Shown here: positions 46,058-58,438 of the stretch, piece by piece
Numbering within the stretch: position 1 is the stretch's first letter
Layout: each line of letters begins with the position of its first letter
Assembly: GCA_026724425.1 (NCBI GenBank)
Contig: JAIUCV010000402.1
Location: forward strand, 620,001-684,000
DNA: 64,000 nt
From: Erythrophleum ivorense
Lineage: Eukaryota > Streptophyta > Magnoliopsida > Fabales > Fabaceae
Reading direction: 5' to 3'
Position numbers and translations under genes: made by a program
Notes under the pieces: generated by a model
Told to the model about the DNA's origin: nothing
Seen by the model: the letters and a program-made list of their open reading frames with translations, nothing else
Database searches by the model: none

Positions 46058-47053
46058 ATCTTTAAAAGACAAAATAGTGTAGGAATGTTTAGGTTATTTT
46101 TTAGTAATTATGTATTTATTGTGCATATAAAAATGATTTAAATATTCATATTAATTATGTATTTTTAGTGAACTGACTTAAATAGTTTGGACCTTTTTGC
46201 TTTTTACTGAAAAAATGATTTTTAAATTTAAAATATAAATGTGAAGATTATTAACGATATATATATATATATATATTATAATTGGTTGTTTCACCTATAA
46301 AAATATAGTACACACTGTTTAAATGTGACATAAATGTCATTAATGATTGTTCACATATCTTCAAAAACCTTATGTAAGATTATATTTGTGCGTACATATA
46401 ACACCAATACCTTTTTTTAAGTCAGCTGAGAAATTTCATTATAGAAGGGGAGGCATTAAAACCATACAAACAGTAGCAGCAGGACAAAGCTTACAACAAA
46501 TCAATTTAGACCCCCTCTTTTAAAATCAAGTGCTATGCAAGAACTAGAAACGGAGGCAACACACCCTTTAAATATTTTTCTAAACCCTAAAAAATTTACA
46601 ATCCAAACTTAACCGTAAACAACAATTAAAAGAATACAACAAGAACAAGTAGTTGACTTATACGGAAAGGCGACACATTTTTCATCCCTTTTATGATAAT
46701 TGAGCCTGTTAAGTCTTCTTCCTTTTTACCATTCTTTGTTAAAAGATCACGTAAGGTGACTTAAGATAACGTGGAGTGCAACCCTTTTTCTCTGATGTGG
46801 CATTATTTTGCTTACGTGAATAATGACCCTTAGAATTTTGGATGAAATTTTTAATTAAGGGTTTGGTCTTTCACAAAATTCAAAATTCAAGATATTTGAT
46901 AAACTTTTAAAATTAAAAAATATATATATTCCGGGACCTCCAAAACTCATAAAATTCTTTGCATTTCGATCCAACAATCAAACTTTGTATCAAAAGTTTC
47001 CATCCATCCAAATCCATCATTATGTATTACCTCTGTTTTTAAGGTTATTGCAA

Positions 47054-47058
<5 letters not shown>

Positions 47059-47102
<44 letters not shown>
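47059..47102. repeat. (TC)22 microsatellite
   Basis: Twenty-two uninterrupted TC units, about 1 kb upstream of the TRF-like start codon. Confidence 0.95.
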
Positions 47103-47104
<2 letters not shown>

Positions 47105-48105
47105 GCCTCATATGATATACAAAATTATTAAATATAAAAATAAAATAAGAACCTAAGTTAAATAAAATAATTATATTTATAATAATATAAAAAATAAGAA
47201 TAACATTTCATTTATATATAAAATTGCTCGATAGATAAATAAATAAAAAAAAGACGTAAATAATATTGAATAATTATATTTGATATGTTATAAAAATAAT
47301 AAAAAAATTATTATATTTATATGTTTGATTGAATAAAAATAATACAGTAATGAAATAAAAAATTACCAATCAATATATTTTTATTTAAAAATAATATTAA
47401 AAAAATTAACAACAATACAATGAACTTTGTATAACTTAAACATAATAATTATATTAGATTTGTATGCTAATAAAATGAAAATGAATTTCTTTTTCAATTT
47501 TGCAAAACATGTATTAAACAGATTATTTAATAGATTTTTTGTTTATTTTCTTCTATCAAACAGGACAAAAGTTTTCTGTGGACGAATCAGATTTTTTATT
47601 GGCAATGAGAATTATAGTTAATGAACAACTTAAAACGCAGATATTGTTGATTGAAAGAAAAAAAAAAAAAAAGACAACGATGATTTTTCCATTACAAACC
47701 AAAATAAACAGAGATATCCAACGTTGCAAATTATTATTATCCCACAAATTATTTTTCACATAACTATAAAGTTGGGATTAGAGTAGACTACCCACTGCTT
47801 CTGCAGAAGAAACAGAAAGAAGTGTGTTTCACAAGACTCAAACTTGTGTCTGTATTCCACTTTCGGTTTCAAGGTCCTTCCTCCCTGCCTGCCTGCGAAG
47901 AAGGTTAAGAATAGCGTTACGAAAGGCTATCTGATCCGATTAAGTGCGTAAGCCTCGACCTCGTTCTGAAGAAACGAAGATCGACTTATAATTCCATTCA
48001 TAGAGTTTACTGAAATGTATTCCGCGGTTTTCAATTGCTAGGACTGGAAAGCTTTCTTCTTTGTTAGTCGTACTTCCATATCACAGTCTTTCCCTCGTTC
48101 TGATC

Positions 48106-51100
48106 ATGGACCCTGAAATATCGAGTTGGGTGATAGAATGGCTCCTTCGTAACAACGCTCCAGAGATGCTGGTTAAGCAAAGTTTAGAGAATCTTCCGAT
48201 ATCGGCCTGCGGTTCCCGAATCAAGAAGTTAATACTTCTCCGAACTATAGAGGGAGAAGTATCCCAGGGATTGGTGGGAGAAACTATTTTGAAAAATCTA
48301 GAAATGATTGAAGAGTTGAATTGTTTTGAAGGTACTTCAGTTTCTGAAGTGATGAGAGAGGCCTATTGTGCTGTGGCACTTGAGTGTACACTCAAATTCT
48401 TAGCAGCATCTCCTCATGATAATCCTGAATATATCAAGGCGGTAGACAGGATTTGGCGGGGTCGAATTCGGCAAATGGAGGCCTCTAAAGTTACGTTGTT
48501 TTCCGAAGAATTGAAAGACTGGAAAAATGATATCGAAGTTTCTCTGGGTGAACCTGAAATGCGGCAGAGGTTTTCCAATATGCATAGTAGGAGGAATGCA
48601 TTAATAAAAGTTAGAGCCTATTTGGAAGAAGCACGAGCAGAAATGGGACCTTCGTTTCTTGAAACTGTGAAGGCGGATAAGGCTGCCTGTGGATTTGTCT
48701 CTGAAGCCCAACCACTTGACAAAAATGAAGGAAGGTCAGATAGACAAGTGTTGGATAGAGGTGTCTCACCCACGCAGGAAAAGACAGGTCCATCTTTTTT
48801 TTCTTGTCCCTTTATTTGGATGCACAATTGGGGTTTTCTATCTAGTTTTCTGGCTACATTCGAAATTATAATTTATTCTCTTTCTCTTTCTCTCTTTGTC
48901 TTGTAAATGAGTAAACCACTGTTGTGATTTGATTGTTTGCTTTATTAACCAGTGTTGGGGCTAAATAATTTCTTAGACTGATTACTTAATTCTTTAAGTT
49001 CACCAGTGTTTTTAGGGTCAAGTGAAGCTCTTTTGGACTTTTTCCTACTCCACATCCAGCATAAGACCCTTGTCATATTTAAATTAGTGTAGACAAACCT
49101 TGTGTTTCTTTGTCATGTTCACTAAGTTATGATGACAACTCTGTAAGAGTTGTTTACATCCAGTAGTGTGTATTTCCATCAATTGATTTTGTTGCCACAC
49201 TCTATAAATTATGATAGCAACTTTTTAGATTGACTCAGGATAGTTTGTGTTACTAAAATATTCGAGGGTTGTAAAATCATACTTGGTACAAGTAGCAATA
49301 GCATTGCTTAGTATGTTCCAATTTTCCGAAGCAAGCTGTGAGTTGAGGGACACAAATGTGTTTTGCATTATCTGGGTGTACATAGTGTGTTTTATCAAGT
49401 TTTCCTGGTATGCTTGAAATTATAACTTGTTCTCTATCTGTCCTTCTTTGTCTTGTAAATGAGTAAACCAATTTTGTCATTTGATTGCTTGCTTTATTTA
49501 CCAGGATTTAGCTAAATAATTTTTTAAACTACTTACTTAGATCAGCTCATTACTGTTGTTACTACCAATTGAAACTAATTAGGCCATTGGGTGACCTTTT
49601 TCTTGTATTTCCTATTCAAAATTCACTGTAGAATTTGTTTCTGAGGCCGAAACGGTGGACATAGATGACCAAAGGTCAGATGGTCAAGAATTGGGCAAAG
49701 GTGGCTCACCTATACGGGAAGAGACAGGTCCGCTTTTTCCTTGCAGGCCTTTTTATCTGGGTGTACATTGAGCTTTTTATCAAGTTTTCTGGTTACCCTT
49801 GAAATTATAATTTATTCTCTCCTGTAAATGAGTGAGCCAATGTTGTGATTTGATTCTTTGCTTTGTTAACCCGGATTGGGGCTTAATAATTTCTGAAACT
49901 ACTTACTCAATCCTTTTAAGTTACTTGTGTAGTTAGGATCTAATGAAGCTAATTAGTTGGCTTTTCTCTTTTGTATATTTCCCTAACCCACATCTAGCAT
50001 AGGACCCTTGCCAATTAAATTAGTGTATTCAAACACTTTTTTTTTTTTGGGGGTCATATTCAGATCATAAGTTATGATGGCAACTCTGTAAGAGTTGTCA
50101 TATTCACATCTAGCATTTGACCTCAAACATTTTGTTTCTCTGTGACAATTCAAATTATAAGTTATGATGGAAACTCTGTAAGATTTGTTTACATACAGTA
50201 GTATGTATTTCTAGCAATTGATTTTGTCGTCACACTATATAAATTATGATAGCAACTTTTTAGATTGACTCAAAATAGACTCTGTTACTAAAATATTCAA
50301 GAGCTGTAAAAGCATACTTTGTACAAGTAGCATTACCATTGCTCAATTTGTTCCAATTATCAAATGAGTAAAACCAATTTTGTGAGTTGGTTGCTGCTTT
50401 ATCTACCAGGATTGGGCTAAATAAATTTCTAAACTACTTAATTGAATGTTAGTTCACTAGTTTTGTTACTGGCAACTGAAGCTAATTATGTCATTAGGTG
50501 ACTTTTTTCTTATTTGTTCCTACTTTAAATTCACCATAGGATTTGTTTGTAAGGCAGAATCTTTGAACAAGGTTGAAGGAAGGTTGGATAGTCAAGAACT
50601 GGGCAGAGGTGGCTCACCTACAGAGGAAGAGACAGGTCCATTTTTCGTTACATGCCTCTTTATCTGAGTGTACATTGTATTTTTTATCAAGTTTTCTGGG
50701 TGCCTTCAAGATTATAATGTATTCACTTCCTCTCTCTCTATCTTGTAAATGAGTAAACCAATCTTGTGATTTGATTGTTTGCTTTATTACGAGGATTAAG
50801 GCTATATATATTTTTTAAACTACTTAATTCTTTAAGTTTTAGGATCAATGGAAGCTAATTAGTTGACTTTTTTCTTTTGTATCTTTTCCTATTCCACATC
50901 TACTATTGGACACTTACCAATTAATTTAGCGTAGACAAATTTTCTGTTTTTGTTATGTTCAAGTTATTATGGCAACTCTGTAAGAGTTGTTTCTAAAGAA
51001 TCTTATGTATTTACCATATGATTTTGTTGCCACACTTAATAAATTATGATAGCAGGTTTTTAGATTGGCTCAAAATAGATTTTGTCATTAAAATATTCAA

Positions 51101-52813
51101 GACTTGTAAAAGCATAAGTGGTACAAGTAACATTGTTCCTCCAATTTTCAAAAACCAGCTGTGAGTTAACAGATGCAAATTTGCTCTGCATTATCTGGGT
51201 GTACATAGTGTTTTTTTATCAAGTATTCCGGGTACCGTAGAAATAATAACTTGTTCTCTATCTCTCTTTTCTCTCTATCTTGTAAATGAGTAAACCAATT
51301 TGGTGATTTAATTGTTTGCTTTATTAACCAGGATTGGGTTTAAGTAATTTGTGAAACTTTTTCTAATTTATGGAACTTCTTCCTTGATTTTTTTAGTTTA
51401 CTAATGTTGTCACTACCAGTTGAAGCTAATTAGGTCATTAGGTGACTTTTTTCTTATTTTTTCCTACTCCAAATCCAGCACATAACCCTTGTCAATTCAA
51501 TTGGTGTCAGCAAATCTTTTGTTTCTCTTTCATGTTCAAATTATAAATTATACAGGCAATTATGTAAAAGCCGTTAACATAGAATATTATGTATTTCCAG
51601 TAAATGATTTTTTTGCCACACTTTATAAATTATGATAGCAAATGACTAGATTGATTTAAAGTAGATTGTGTTACGAGAAAATTCAAGAGTTGTAAAGCAT
51701 GAGTGGTACAGGTAATAGCTTGCTCGTCTTTTTCCAATTCTCAAAATCTAGTTATGGGTTCAGGGATGCAAGTTTATACTACATTATCTGAGTGTGCATT
51801 GTTCTTTTACAATTTTTTTTTTGGGTGGAGTATCCTTCTAATTGTAATTTATTCTCTTTCTTCATGTCATGTGATTGAGTAAACCAATTTTATGATTTGA
51901 TTGTTTGCTTTATAAACCAGAATTGGGCTAAATAATTTCTTGAACTAGTAACTAGTTAAAACTTTAACTTCACTTGTGTTTTTAATACGAATTGAAGTTA
52001 ATTTTTTGACATTTTTTCCTACTTCACATCCACCACAGGATCTTGCCGGGAGAGGACATGTAGACTTCATCTACCAAGCCCAAGGAGAAGTAAAATTTCT
52101 CCTTTGAAGAAGTACGAAGACAAAAAGATTACAAAAAGGAGAATAGTAAAAAAATGGAGTGTATTGGAAGAGGATACACTAAGGGTTGGTGTACACAAGT
52201 ATGGCCTTGTTTCTATACTAGTGAAACCATAATTTTTCCTGTTAAAAAATTTTGGGACTTAATGCCATGTGCTTTTCAGTGATACTTTGAATGTTGATCC
52301 CCAATTGGGGGTTCCTTGATCACATTATTCGCTTGTTCTTATTTTTTTCTTTTACTTTTAAAAACTGAGTGGTACAAAGTGGGATTATTGTCTGCTAAAG
52401 TTTATAATTGTTGGTTGATAAAACTCCCAAGAGGTTACTTTCGCTTGTCAATATTGCAGAACTATTCATCACTGGAAGTGATTTGGTCTTCTCTGCATCT
52501 ATGATCAAGAAGATCGTTTCTCCTTCATTTGAGAGCAAAAATTAAATTAACAGTTTTAGGCAGTATGATTTAATTTTCTCATTCGTCATATTTCTTACAT
52601 AGGTTTGGCGAAGGAGAGTGGAAGTCAATTTTAAATTGCCACAAGGATATATTTGAGCATAGAACTGCAGTAAGCAACTTATGAACTAAAATGTCATGCC
52701 CTTTTTTTCCCCTCCCTCTTTCTGTACTTACTACTTACGTTGTTAATATAATTGGTTTCCTTTTTCAGGTTGATCTCAAGGATAAATGGAGAAACATGAA
52801 AAGGCATGGATGA
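48106..52813 (+). CDS. TRFL: TRF-like telobox Myb protein with a triplicated exon
   Basis: Six exons join in frame to 381 residues: 48106-48787, 49632-49727, 50540-50635, 52039-52198, 52603-52669, 52769-52813. The C-terminus is a single Myb repeat of telomere-repeat-binding type (KKWSVLEEDTLRVGVHKFGE, GEWKSILNCHKDIFEHRTA, then the telobox core VDLKDKWRNMKRHG), which in plant TRFL/TBP/SMH proteins binds TTTAGGG-type DNA; nuclear. A basic region (KKYEDKKITKRRIVKK) precedes it. The N-terminal 195 residues are helical-looking and unlike any domain I can name. Residues 196-227, 228-259 and 260-291 are three versions of one 32-residue unit (GFVSEAQPLDKNEG..., EFVSEAETVDIDDQ..., GFVCKAESLNKVEG..., each ending EETG or EKTG), encoded by 96-bp modules with identical phase. 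The protein ends only five residues after the telobox, shorter than TBP-type proteins. Start: first ATG of the conserved frame; upstream TTG ignored. Confidence 0.82.
48692..51990 (+). repeat. Tandemly amplified exon-intron module in the TRF-like gene
   Basis: The 96-bp coding unit occurs at 48692-48787, 49632-49727 and 50540-50635 (spacing 940 and 908). Downstream of each lies a conserved intronic stretch: a TATCTGGGTGTACAT-like start at about 48811, 49751 and 50661, then a TTTATCAAGTTTTCTGG-type segment, ATTATAATTTATTCTC, TTGTAAATGAGTAAACCAAT and TTTGATTGTTTGCTTTATT. The same intronic stretch also occurs at about 49369, 51191 and 51784 without the exon unit. A second recurring block (GTTATGATGGCAACTCTGTAAGAG and TAAATTATGATAGCAACTTTTTAGATTG) lies between. 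Confidence 0.85.
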
Positions 52814-53867
52814 AGAACCATTTGAATATGATTGTTGAATGCAAACCCAGAAGAATAATGATATACCACCAGCCACACGTACATTGCAGCTAGTTTTTTG
52901 GTTTCCTTGATTGCTTAATGTGATAAACAGTGCCTATTGTAAAGCCACACAACCAACACTGCACAGATACTATCTCTACCTTCTTTTTGCACACCGACTA
53001 ATGTCTCTTTGAAACTCTTATGCTAATTCTACTTGGGTTTACAGCTGACTAGAATTAGACATGTAATCTAGCTGTTTATAATTGTACAGTTATGTTATCT
53101 GAGTATAATATTTGCTTCTTTCTTCTCTTCTCTTTTGGTTTAAGTAATGTCCGGTTGTATCTAGGTGTAGGGGTCTAGAGGATGCAGGATTATTCATGTG
53201 TGTCAGTTGCCTAATCAATTGATGTGATTGCTATTATTTTAGGTTTTACTATGCGCCAATCAGAATATTAAAGAAGATACTACAACTGTACAAAATAAAT
53301 CATTGAAAATAAACTGCATTGCACATGTAAAGGAGACATGAAGAGATTGAGGTGGCTTTAATCTTTTTATTCATTGGCGGAGTTTTTCTCGTTCGGCCCG
53401 GAAAAAGGAAGACAGGAAGAGCAACTGTAAGGAAGTTGCGACCTTGCAAATTTGTGAATTTTCCTTTTGCTCAAGCATCGGAAAGCTTACTCAACAATAA
53501 GAAACATGCTAATATTGAGAAATTATGTTAAGACAACAAAGGAGAAGCACTAGTATAATTCTGCGCATTTGCCTGTTATTTGGATCAGTCTTAATTTTAA
53601 ATTTTGTAACCATACTAGAAAGAGAGAGGAACACAAAATCCCTAATACACTATGGGATATAATTATAATATCAACTTGTATTATATATCATAAAGAATGG
53701 TAGAGATGTTATAATAGGGAAAATGCTCTGCTCCAATATGAAGTGCTGTTGTAGGTATAAATCTTATAACATAAAATCTCCATATAGAATAAAGATAAAT
53801 GAAAAATTAAATATAGCGGTGTTTAATTTTTTTTTGTAGGAATAACGCAAGAAATGGAGGACATAAG
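52814..53867. other. Intergenic stretch between the convergent TRF-like and FOCL1-like genes
   Basis: Holds the 3' UTRs of both genes. No gene or repeat of note. Confidence 0.5.
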
Positions 53868-55802
53868 TCATTTGCATGAGGTGAATTTGCAGGTAACATT
53901 TCCAGCACCAGAATTAGCCCTCTTGAAGCGTAGACCAGTGAGGAGGACACTCCTAGTTGAACCCATCAACGCCCAATTCATGTGCTGGACTACACCAAGT
54001 GGATGGTAAGAGAACTGAAAACTGTTATAGGAATTAAGAAGTGCAGTGATTCCTTCTCTTAGGAGAGTCCTATGAGGGTCTCCTCTCCCTTGTAGACCAT
54101 TCCACAGTGTCATGTCTGTCCCATATCTCCTAGCTGCAACCATTCCAAAAGCTACTGCTACCTTTGTTTCTGGACTCATCCCCCTCCAGTAGCATCTGTA
54201 TTCTGGCAATGTCCACTTCCTGACAAATTATCAACATGCAGACAAAATAATTAATCCTTCATTTCAATGTCGGAAAGCAGAAAACTTAAAACTTTCCTTC
54301 ATAGCCAAATATGCAGGTGGTCCATTGGTTTAAACCACTAAGGAGGTATTTAGTACATTTTATCTTATATTTTCTAGTATCTTGGACTCTTTGATATAAG
54401 ATAAGGAAGCATTTTAGATTCTCATATTTAGTATGAGAATTGAACATAGTCACAGAAAGGATACAAATGGTATTTTGTAAAAATTAACAAAATTAGAGCT
54501 TTATGAATGTGAAATCAACATAAGTTTTGGTTGATACGAGATATCACCCAAAATATTATCATTCTATGCTTCTTTTTATGTTAAATGACACTAGACATCT
54601 TGGATATCAATATGTTAAACACAAACATCTTAAATGCATCCTAAAATCTGATATATCAAGGTAAAAGATAACGCCATGCCAAACGCTTCCTAATAGAACC
54701 TAAATCTGAAAATTAACCTTGGTTACAAACTTACTCGTAAGGACAAGCTGAAGCTTCTGCAAAGATAACTGGTGGTAGAGGTGGCATTGGAGGCAAAGCT
54801 GGCAATGGGGGAAGTCTAGGCATTGGGGGTAGCTTGAAAGGTGGAGGAGACTTGGGTTGTGTTGCTGGTGCAGGCACAGGATTAGAAGATCTTGAGCAGT
54901 ATTGCATTGGCTTAGCAGGCTGAGCTAGGAGAGGATCCACCGTATACATCTCCATATCAAACATCCTAAACATAAGTCTAAGGTTTTGGGGAGGACCAGC
55001 AGCTTCACCACAACCCATTGATCCCTGACCACTGCCTGAGACACGAGCAAAACAACCATTCAAGTCTGGTGTGCCATCGAACCTCATCGCATAGCTTCCA
55101 AACCAATTAGTTGTGTCTTCTCTTGACATCATGATTTGCCCATTGCTATCAGCACAGGTCAGAGTCACTTTAGCACCTGTAAGAAGGAAGAATGAAAAAA
55201 GGCCATAACTTTAGTCCAAAATTTTGAAATACAGGTCTCTAAGTACAGTGATGGTGGCCAAACGGCGTTGAACATCTTGATGACCATGGATTGAAACTCA
55301 TTCTCTTCTCAAATGTCAACCACCTAGACACTTTCTGCGCTTTTATGGGATAATCTAAGAAGATCATGAAAATTAGTTGCTCTATCCATTATTAATATTA
55401 TTATTCGTATTATGATCAAAGGTGCTCGGATTTTTACCAAAACTAAATTTTTTACCAGGTGATCTTAAAGGCGCATTCACCTAGGATTGTATTCCTAATG
55501 GGCTCCCTTTAAAGAATCAATCCCTCTGGATCTCAATGTGTTTACTTAGACAGAATGTATTGCATGATTGTGGTAGAGTACTTTCAACAAACTGAAGGAA
55601 GATATAAGGATTTAAAACAGAAACATAGTGGGTGAAGGACATGGATCTCACCATTAACGGGATAATCAAAAAGTGATCGTTGGCCATCTTTGCATTGGTC
55701 ACAGAAGACAGTGCCGGTGACCATAGCATCTGCCTGAGTTCCATCAATGGCCACTGCAAGAATGAGGAATGCTGTGAAGAAAAGCTTCCCCTGAAGGTCC
55801 AT
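53868..55802 (-). CDS. FOCL1: FOCL1-like secreted Ole e 1/proline-rich cell-wall protein
   Basis: Three exons (55652-55802, 54735-55176, 53868-54219) give 314 residues with intact GT-AG borders and phases. A signal peptide (KLFFTAFLILAVAIDGTQA, 6-24) is followed by a Pollen Ole e 1-like domain (VTGTVFCDQCKDGQ..., GAKVTLTCADSNG, GCFARVSGSGQGSMGCG), a Pro-rich hydrophobic stretch (about 150-186, PPMPRLPPLPALPPMPPLPP), and a Cys-containing C-terminal domain (EKWTLPEYRCYWRGMSPETK, AVAFGMVAARRYGTDMTLWN) ending CKFTSCK. This order is, from memory, that of Arabidopsis FUSED OUTER CUTICULAR LEDGE1 (At2g16630, about 359 residues), needed to open the cuticular ledge over stomatal pores. That gene is next to TOC132 in Arabidopsis and the two are near neighbours here, which supports the call. 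Start chosen at the Met before the signal peptide although the frame is open further up. Confidence 0.85.
54341..54691. mobile_element. Possible inverted-repeat insertion in FOCL1-like intron 2
   Basis: Left AAGGAGGTATTTAGTACATT...TTATCTTAT and right end in reverse complement TAGGAAGCGTTTGGCATGGC...TTATCTTTT match at about half of 31 positions. It fills most of the 515-bp intron. Weak; no target-site duplication seen. Confidence 0.25.
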
Positions 55803-58438
55803 GAATCTTGGAAGCTGTAAAGGACACCACTGACTGAGGCAAAAGCAAAATACAAAGGCACGGGTTGGTAAGTTCAGAGTGGGATGAACACTTAAATGCA
55901 AGTGAGAAGTAGTAAATGAGCACTGTATGGTCCATATATCCAACCTTCAACTGCCAGTATTAATGAGATGTGTGGAAAATAAGTTTTTGAAAAAGGAAAT
56001 AAGTGTACGGTTTTCATTAATTAGTAGTGGCAAAGAAGAACCGTGTAGAAGATGTAAGATGCCCTCAAATTAGATCCATAAGTATCAATGTTCAAAAACC
56101 ACATTTGGTTACATTATGAAAGGTTTCAATATAGTCTTATTAAAATTAATACAGACATTTGTTCTTTACTTGGCACCATTAAATCCACTGATGAGATGTG
56201 GTTGTTATGGCACCCGCTGGCTAAATGTTTTTCAACGTTCCTCATCTCAGAGTTGTACTTCTTAAAACATTGAACTTTTTTATCATTAGATGTGTTTTGA
56301 AAATTTTACATTTGATCTTTTAATTTGAAGAAAAGTTAGACTTCTTAAAAGGTAGAGCTCTTCATAGAATCAGTGACACTAATGTCTCTTCTAAAATCAA
56401 CTATTCAATTCTGATTAGAAACTCAACCCTTCTTGTAGTTCACTAGAAGGTTTGCTAAATGTCAAAGGAGCAGCAAACGTAGGGCAACAATAATGGCAGG
56501 CCATAAATGGATCTGAGTAGTTGCTTTATTTGCTCCAAATGTCTCGTGGAGTACGGCATGTCTATAATTAGACAAAATTTAAGAGCAAATTAGATGAGAT
56601 ATTGAATTTGTCATAGTAATAGCCATCCAACAACGCAAGAGCAAAACAGTAATCAATGATATATGAGAGCTGAATATGGTAGAAAGAGTATCACGATCAA
56701 AATTAAGAACTTATTGGAATACTGTTTTGACTTTGATCCAAGATTTGGAGACGTGGGGGTAGCTTAATAGCTGTTATAATTTGAGCTGATAGTACCATTG
56801 CGATGATGGGTATTAGTTGGCCGTAAAGACAGAGATGAACATTAATGAAAAAGTGCCGAGTATGGAGAACAAATAAGCTCCATGTGTGAATCCTAGAAAA
56901 CAAGAGGTAGCATCCATTTGCCTCAAATTCATACACGATCATACCTTTCCAACCTCACCTCACAACACAAGCTAATGGTGGGTATTATTAGTATCGGTCT
57001 ACTTTTGCCTGTTCTGTTCAGACAGAGGAGAGGATAAGAAAATAATAATATTTTATTCATCAGAGATACTCTCCTGCTCACCTAAGAAATAAATTGGCTG
57101 CATTTATTTCACTTGTAGAATTTAATAAAATAACCAAAAATTTTTGTACCTAATCAAACTCACATGAACAGCTATCCCGAAGGTGTTCTGGTGTGTAAAC
57201 CCCCAACATGAACATTAGGGATTAAGCTACTAATCATTAATCACACCTTCACAAGCAGAGTAAACCAGTGTTGTATTGTGAGTCTCTGCTGTAAAATGTA
57301 GATATTGCGTCAACCTCAAGTTTAGAGGCCACATTTATTTTTTTTTTCTTTTAAATATAGCAATATATTAAATTTATATATTAAAATAACTGTATATGTC
57401 ATTTCAAACTTTTTAATTAATTCAGTTTCGCCTCTCGTTAACATGGGAAAAGCCCCCCCTTTTTTTGGGTCGAACAGCCACCTTAGAATTGAGATTGCAA
57501 ATATTGTTATTTATGTTCGAGAAATTTTGCCCATCACCTCCATTATTATGGATCAACTCATATTTTTCCAAGTATACTTCTGTGAATAAGTATAATTTGT
57601 AACAATACAATTACAGCAGCAATATTATCACCTCTTACGAAGAGTAATATTTTTATTAAGATTTATACAACAGAATATTCACACATAAAGCTAGTGAGGA
57701 CATGAAACTTCGACATGACACTATTCTAACTTGCGCAGTTGAAATCCTAACAAAGTTTGTCGAATTCTCTCGGCAATCGATTTAAGAAAGAACACAAAAA
57801 TATCTAAATTAGCCAGTGACAAAAGCGAGATTGAGGAACCAAACCCGACAATTTAAACTGTTATTTTCACCTTAACCACATTCCTATGCTATATCTTGCT
57901 TTAGAATCATGTGGAGCCAGTTTTGACAGTGCTAATTCATTAACCAATACTACGAAAGGCGTACAGACTACACAATAACTACAAATCATTATCCTCAACA
58001 TCAAAAAGACAAAAATAATCTGGCGCTATAATTCACACGTCATTCCACAGAATCGGATCAAATCAAAACAAAATACAAGGCAAGTGCTCAACCATAGAAG
58101 AGAATCTGATCTGTCCAATGCACATACAAATATTATTAAGTTGAAAATAAATACCAAAATCGGCAGTTCACAACCCGATAGATGGTTATACAGATTTTCA
58201 AATGGCGAAAATTACCACCACAATCGGCTATAAACAAAGAAATAACAGCTAAGACTACCTAAGCTACCAGCAAACCTACCAAAATTGTCTATAACCGTTT
58301 CAGTGTAGTGTCTCACAATAAAAGCGTTTTGAATAGTTATGACAGAACCTAAATATGACGAAAAAAGAAGTTTGATATTCAATTTTCAATTTTCTTCAAG
58401 ATGTCTATTTTGCAGGAACAAAATTAATTCACAACTCT
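55803..58438. other. Intergenic stretch between FOCL1-like and eIF4B-like genes
   Basis: FOCL1-like promoter on the left, eIF4B-like 3' UTR on the right. Frames at 55517-55950 on the minus strand are extensions or shadows of FOCL1-like exon 1; those at 56088-56273, 56703-56942 and 57422-57610 have no domain. No repeat of note. Confidence 0.5.

Larger units (their letters stand above)
45359..48105. other. Intergenic stretch between dirigent and TRF-like genes
   Basis: Divergent promoters of the dirigent gene (-) and the TRF-like gene (+). No gene recognised inside; frames at 45522-45737, 45771-45983 and 47427-47763 have no domain. It contains a compound microsatellite at 45996-46056, an (AT)n at about 46256-46276 and a long CT tract at 47059-47102. 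The last 300 bases are less AT-rich and form the likely 5' UTR of the TRF-like gene; a donor-like AAG/GTTAAG near 47903 could start a UTR intron. Confidence 0.5.
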
